This document shows, in pieces, positions 6,585 through 9,259 of a stretch of DNA of 9,259 bases. The position numbers and the translations under genes are program-made. The DNA comes from Deltaproteobacteria bacterium. Lineage in GTDB: Bacteria > Desulfobacterota > Desulfobacteria > Desulfobacterales > UBA11574. Numbering within the stretch: position 1 is the first letter of the stretch; each line of letters starts with the position of its first letter. The stretch is from assembly GCA_019313505.1 (NCBI GenBank), contig JAFDBA010000081.1:1-9259 (forward strand), read 5' to 3'. The notes under the pieces were generated by a model. It was not told where the DNA came from, did not search any database, and was given only the letters and a program-made list of their open reading frames with translations.

Positions 6585-7406
6585 GTGAGACCTTTGATCG
6601 ACTACCACATCCATACGCTGCTTTGCAATCATGCTGAAGGTTCCATGGAATCTTATATACGGAGCGCCATCAATTTAGGCATGAGTGAAATATGTTTTCT
6701 GGATCATCTGACCATTCAGAAATCCGAAAAGGGGCTTTCAATGGCTCCGGGTGAGGTTTCTTATTATTTTCAGGCCATTCAGCTTCTTAAGCAGCAATAT
6801 AAAAAAGCGATAAGTGTCAAAGCCGGTTTGGAAATCGATTTCAATCCGGACTATACAGACCTTTTCCAGGAAATTACCGGCACATATGCGTTTGATCTTG
6901 TCGCATCTGCATTACATTTCCCCGGCGGCCTGAATATCGTAAGTGGTAGTTCTGCCTGGAAACACGGAGAAAACGACACGGATTATGTATATGGTCTCTA
7001 TTATGAGCAACTCGAAAAGATGCTCGATTTTAGTTATTTCGATGTGGTATGCCATATGGATTTGGTAAAAAAGTTCGGCAGAAAACCTTCAAGATCCTTT
7101 GATAAAGAAGTCAACGAGATATTATTTAAAATAAAAAGAAAGAATTTTTGCATAGAGATCAATACCAGTGGATATAACCACCCGGTCCGGGAAGCTTACC
7201 CCTCGCCGGATATTATTGCAAAATGTCATAAGCTGGGAATTAACATCACTCTCGGTTCAGATGCCCACACCCCGGCCCATGTCGGACAACACTATGACCG
7301 TGCATTGCCCCTGCTCCTTTCAAGCGGATACAAGCATCTAACCACATTCACAAAGCGCAGGCGCAGTAAGATCCCAATAAAACAGCCAAAAATGATAATA
7401 AGATAA
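6585..7406 (+). CDS. PHP-domain phosphatase, histidinol-phosphatase (HisJ/HisK) type
   Basis: The 273-residue protein belongs to the PHP metallo-phosphoesterase superfamily. The closest fit is the HisJ-type histidinol-phosphatase, which removes phosphate from L-histidinol phosphate in histidine synthesis. The metal-binding motifs are in order: HIHT with H8 and H10, LDH 39-41, GLEID 81-85 (E83), SALH 109-111, CHMD 156-159 and GSDAH 224-228; EINTSG (191-196) also fits HolPases. The length of about 270 is normal. GTG 6585 is the first start in the frame after an in-frame TAA at 6549, and later starts would remove the first metal ligands. The Shine-Dalgarno is poor. No other his gene is nearby; instead it is followed after 11 bp by an MltB-like gene. 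A different phosphoester substrate remains possible, so no gene symbol is given. Confidence 0.85.
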   Translation: MRPLIDYHIHTLLCNHAEGSMESYIRSAINLGMSEICFLDHLTIQKSEKGLSMAPGEVSYYFQAIQLLKQQYKKAISVKAGLEIDFNPDYTDLFQEITGTYAFDLVASALHFPGGLNIVSGSSAWKHGENDTDYVYGLYYEQLEKMLDFSYFDVVCHMDLVKKFGRKPSRSFDKEVNEILFKIKRKNFCIEINTSGYNHPVREAYPSPDIIAKCHKLGINITLGSDAHTPAHVGQHYDRALPLLLSSGYKHLTTFTKRRRSKIPIKQPKMIIR

Positions 7407-7417
7407 ACGGAGAGAAA

Positions 7418-8296
7418 ATGACCCCAATCAAAAATACAGTCTTTGGATTCGGTTTGTTGATAATGGGATTGGTATGTTTTAGCCAAACCTCACTCCATGC
7501 AAAAAACAGCCATAGCTATTTTGAAACACTTCAAGAGAGTCTCATAAAGGACGGTTTTGATAAAAATACGATAATCAGGCTATACAGCAATCCAAAAGTT
7601 TATTTTGAAACAAAAAAAGCGTCCGGGTTTTTATCCCATCGTGAAGCCGTGTTAAATTATGATCAGTTTACTTTACCCAAAAACATCCGAATATCCCGTA
7701 AATATATGGCCAAACATAAGCCCGATCTGTTAAAAGCGGAAACAACCTACGGCGTAAACAAAGAAATCATTACGGCCATCATCCTGATTGAAACCCGGCT
7801 TGGGAAAATCTTGGGAGGACCTTCCGTCTTGAATATGCTCTCGACCCTGGCGTCACTTAAGGACCCGGATGTCCGGAATATGTTTTGGGGCAAGGTTTCA
7901 AAGTCCACTGAATTTACAAAGAAAAAATTCCAAATCTGGGCGCAAAGAAAATCCAAATGGGCCTACAATGAACTCAAGGCGTTTTTAACATATACAACAA
8001 GGGAAAAGATTGACCCCGTCCGAATTTACGGCTCTTATGCAGGAGCCATGGGCATCGCTCAATTCATGCCGAGCAACATTCTTACCTTTGCCAAGGACGG
8101 CAACAATGACGGGCATGTAGACCTGTTTAACCATGCAGATGCCATAATAAGTATTGCAAACTACTTGAAACATTACGGATGGTATAACGGAATAAATAAA
8201 AAAGGAATGTATAAGGCTATCTATCATTACAACCACAGTCGTCAGTATGTGGATGCTGTATTGGAAGTTGCGGAGCGGTTGAAATCTAAAACCTGA
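7418..8296 (+). CDS. Lytic murein transglycosylase, MltB-like (SLT_2, GH103)
   Basis: This family cleaves the MurNAc-GlcNAc bond of peptidoglycan in the periplasm, leaving 1,6-anhydroMurNAc ends. The 292-residue product has a signal peptide (hydrophobic 9-27, likely cut after A28 in SLHA). C20 is preceded by Gly-Leu-Val, which is not a good lipobox, so it is probably soluble rather than a lipoprotein. E125 in IETRLG fits the catalytic glutamate of the family. GSYAGAMGIAQFMPSN (205-220) is the substrate-groove signature. DGNNDGHVDLF (227-237) resembles the EF-hand-like calcium loop known in Slt35/MltB, and YNHS (271-274) follows. The ATG has GGAGA at 7409-7413. It is probably co-transcribed with the PHP gene 11 bp upstream and the PLDc_N gene 33 bp downstream. 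Confidence 0.93.
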   Translation: MTPIKNTVFGFGLLIMGLVCFSQTSLHAKNSHSYFETLQESLIKDGFDKNTIIRLYSNPKVYFETKKASGFLSHREAVLNYDQFTLPKNIRISRKYMAKHKPDLLKAETTYGVNKEIITAIILIETRLGKILGGPSVLNMLSTLASLKDPDVRNMFWGKVSKSTEFTKKKFQIWAQRKSKWAYNELKAFLTYTTREKIDPVRIYGSYAGAMGIAQFMPSNILTFAKDGNNDGHVDLFNHADAIISIANYLKHYGWYNGINKKGMYKAIYHYNHSRQYVDAVLEVAERLKSKT

Positions 8297-8329
8297 TGGC
8301 TAAACGTTTGTAAATCTGAAAGGATAAAA

Positions 8330-8563
8330 TTGGATATAGCAACCGTTATTGTATGGATAAAAATCAGTGCTTTCTTTTATTTGCTGACGGTTCTTGCGGT
8401 CATCGATATTATTCGCAAGGATTTCGGTACCACTGGGAAAAAAGCTCTCTGGGGTTTAATTGCCGTTGTTCCGTTTATCGGATGGCTTGTCTATCTGATT
8501 TTTGGATTCAGAAAAGGGAAAAAGCCGGGAACTGGTGATCCATCAACCAATACAGCCCGCTAA
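8330..8563 (+). CDS. Small membrane protein with PLDc_N (phospholipase D-nuclease N-terminal-like) domain
   Basis: The 77-residue protein has two hydrophobic helices (about 5-25 and 39-59) joined by VIDIIRKDFGTTGKK and followed by a basic, disordered tail. The run from IDIIRK through LWGLIAVVPFIGWLVYLIFG (residues 40-59) matches the PLDc_N pattern of a conserved Trp, then P-x-x-G, then YL. This domain precedes cardiolipin synthase domains but also occurs alone in small inner-membrane proteins of unknown role, as here; there is no HKD motif. The start is TTG 8330: AGGA (8321-8324) stands five bases before it and there is no in-frame ATG further in. It follows the MltB-like gene by 33 bp, so it may share that transcript. 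The function is unknown. Confidence 0.82.
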   Translation: MDIATVIVWIKISAFFYLLTVLAVIDIIRKDFGTTGKKALWGLIAVVPFIGWLVYLIFGFRKGKKPGTGDPSTNTAR

Positions 8564-8597
8564 AAAGCGAGCGTTTTTCAAAGGTCTCAAAAAATAT

Positions 8598-8624
8598 TTG
8601 ACAGGAACCTCCCTTTTATATATT
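8598..8624 (+). promoter_or_regulatory. Promoter of the tRNA-Glu gene
   Basis: A consensus -35 box TTGACA (8598-8603) is followed by an AT-rich -10 region. TATATT (8619-8624) matches five of six but with a 15-bp spacer; TATTCA (8621-8626) has the ideal 17-bp spacer but a poorer match. Initiation near 8632 would leave a short 5' leader before the tRNA at 8650. The perfect -35 box fits a strongly expressed stable RNA. Confidence 0.65.
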
Positions 8625-8649
8625 CATGTTTCAACTTTTGCTTTTTATG

Positions 8650-8724
8650 GGTCCCATCGTCTAGCGGTCAGGACGCCGGCCTCTCACGCCGGTAACCGGG
8701 GTTCGATTCCCCGTGGGATCACCA
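8650..8724 (+). tRNA. tRNA-Glu (anticodon CUC)
   Basis: The full cloverleaf can be folded by hand. The acceptor stem GGTCCCA (8650-8656) pairs with TGGGATC (8714-8720), with one G-U at position 2-71. The D arm follows. The anticodon stem CCGGC/GCCGG (8676-8680/8688-8692) holds loop CTCTCAC, giving anticodon CTC at 8683-8685, which reads GAG. The T arm is CGGGG-TTCGATT-CCCCG. The discriminator is A (8721) and CCA is encoded (8722-8724). It is closely similar to other bacterial tRNA-Glu genes in D loop and anticodon arm. It stands alone between its own promoter and terminator. A reading frame running across it (8502-8942) is an artefact. Confidence 0.97.
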
Positions 8725-8735
8725 CAAATAAAATC

Positions 8736-8768
8736 AATGGGTTACGAGAAATCGTTAACCCATTTTTT
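8736..8768 (+). terminator. Rho-independent terminator of the tRNA-Glu gene
   Basis: ATGGGTTACGA (8737-8747) pairs with TCGTTAACCCAT (8752-8763), giving an 11-bp stem with a single bulged T and a GAAA tetraloop. The run of Ts at 8763-8768 follows directly. It starts 12 bp after the tRNA CCA, so the tRNA is a single-gene transcript. Confidence 0.92.
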
Positions 8769-9088
8769 ATTTCATTAAAACCGTTTTCCAACCCTATTTC
8801 CAACCTCGGCGATAAAAATCAGGGTAAAAAGAAATATATCATATTAAATAAAAACTCGGACTCCAGGAAGAGGAAACCGGGTTTTTCGATCTTTAGGTAC
8901 GCTTTTGTCAATATTTTAATAATTCGATATCACAACCCATGAAGGCCACTTTCAGGTTCCATATACATTGCATTGGTATAGCAGGGTCAAGGAAACGCTT
9001 CGTTTGTTAACAATTAGCAACAAAAAAAGGAATGTTCCCTAAATGGCACAACCCTGCCAGTCTGGTGAATGGGGTGGTTATAAACTCC
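8769..9088. other. Gene-free AT-rich stretch between tRNA-Glu and the last gene
   Basis: I see no credible gene on either strand over these 320 bp. No frame of useful length has a start with a ribosome-binding site and a recognisable protein. The only structure I can support is the hairpin at 8850-8886. A perfect 10-bp palindrome TTGTTAACAA sits at 9004-9013 without obvious context. I looked for a second copy of the tRNA 3' end, which would mark an integration site, and did not find one before the window ends. Confidence 0.6.
8850..8886. terminator. Candidate bidirectional terminator hairpin
   Basis: AAAAACTCGG (8850-8859) pairs with CCGGGTTTTT (8877-8886) over 10 bp with one wobble pair and a 17-base loop. 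Each arm provides a T run for one strand, so it could stop transcripts arriving from either side. It could serve the minus-strand gene ending at 9089, about 200 bp away, or act as a second barrier after the tRNA. The long loop and short GC part make it weaker than the tRNA terminator. Confidence 0.4.
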
Positions 9089-9259
9089 TTATCTTTTTCC
9101 CACCTTTTTCTTTCTTGGTGCTTTATATACAAACCAATCTTCTTCGGTTATTTCATGAAAATAATCTGCTTCATCAATTAATATCTTAGCAGCTGTTTTT
9201 TTTACCGCAGCAATTTCTACCCTTACACCTTCCCCTTTCAGATGTACAACCAAATCCAC
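9089..9259 (-). CDS. Unrecognised protein, C-terminal part
   Basis: An open frame enters from the right edge and gives 56 residues before TAA at 9091-9089. The visible part has a beta-like start (VDLVVHLKGEGVRVEIAAV), then KKTAAKILIDEADYFHEITE, then DWFVYKAPRK and a strongly basic tail KKKVGKR. The mix of charged and aromatic residues and the ordered hydrophobic pattern look like real protein, but I do not recognise the family. The first visible codon is GTG and might be a start, yet the sequence before it is outside the window, so I treat it as partial. It faces the tRNA gene across the gene-free stretch. Confidence 0.55.
   Translation of the reverse strand: MDLVVHLKGEGVRVEIAAVKKTAAKILIDEADYFHEITEEDWFVYKAPRKKKVGKR

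Noticed and set aside
8559..8578. Terminator at the end of the PLDc_N gene
   Set aside because: CGCT-AAA-AGCG followed by a T run gives only a 4-bp stem, too weak to claim.
8502..8942. Open frame of 146 codons downstream of the PLDc_N gene
   Set aside because: It runs straight through the tRNA-Glu and its terminator. Part of the translation is the well-known product of reading a tRNA T arm, so it is not a gene.
1..9259. CRISPR array, insertion sequence with transposase, toxin-antitoxin or defence genes
   Set aside because: No regularly spaced repeats, transposase motifs or recognisable defence proteins were found. The repeats present occur once or twice and are intergenic.

Overview
The window looks like a chromosomal segment of an anaerobic deltaproteobacterium (Desulfobacterota, Desulfobacterales-like). 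That placement is an inference from the moderate, rather AT-rich composition, the style of the NtrC-family regulator and its sensor kinase, a LolA protein with a Gram-negative signal peptide, and the dispersed intergenic repeats. No gene here fixes the taxon by itself. Almost all of the content is core and housekeeping. I did not find a clear new defence, mobile or biosynthetic system. The most unusual thing is non-coding: a pair of closely similar 161-bp repeats in inverted orientation.

Left part (1-2830). The tail of a sensor histidine kinase (1-156) is followed by a repeat-filled gap and then a complete sigma54-dependent response regulator (405-1775), the probable partner of the kinase. 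After a second, palindromic intergenic repeat (1781-1894) comes lolA (1928-2617), the periplasmic lipoprotein carrier. The 161-bp repeat occurs at 181-341 and again, reverse-complemented, at 2630-2790. It therefore brackets regulator plus lolA. Each copy holds a 92-bp core with perfect 12-bp terminal inverted repeats.

Middle (2834-6465). nadA (quinolinate synthase, NAD synthesis) runs on the plus strand and converges, with only 4 bp between stop codons, on a compact minus-strand operon radA-rlmE-yebC. This operon encodes a DNA-repair ATPase, a 23S rRNA 2'-O-methyltransferase and a YebC/PmpR-family protein. The last two genes are tightly coupled, because the rlmE stop codon is part of the yebC Shine-Dalgarno sequence.

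Right part (6466-9259). A divergent intergenic region separates radA from a plus-strand group: a PHP-type histidinol-phosphatase-like gene, an MltB-like lytic transglycosylase and a two-helix PLDc_N membrane protein. Next is a stand-alone tRNA-Glu(CUC) with its own promoter and a strong intrinsic terminator. After about 320 bp with no gene, the window ends in the C-terminal part of an unrecognised minus-strand protein (9089-9259).
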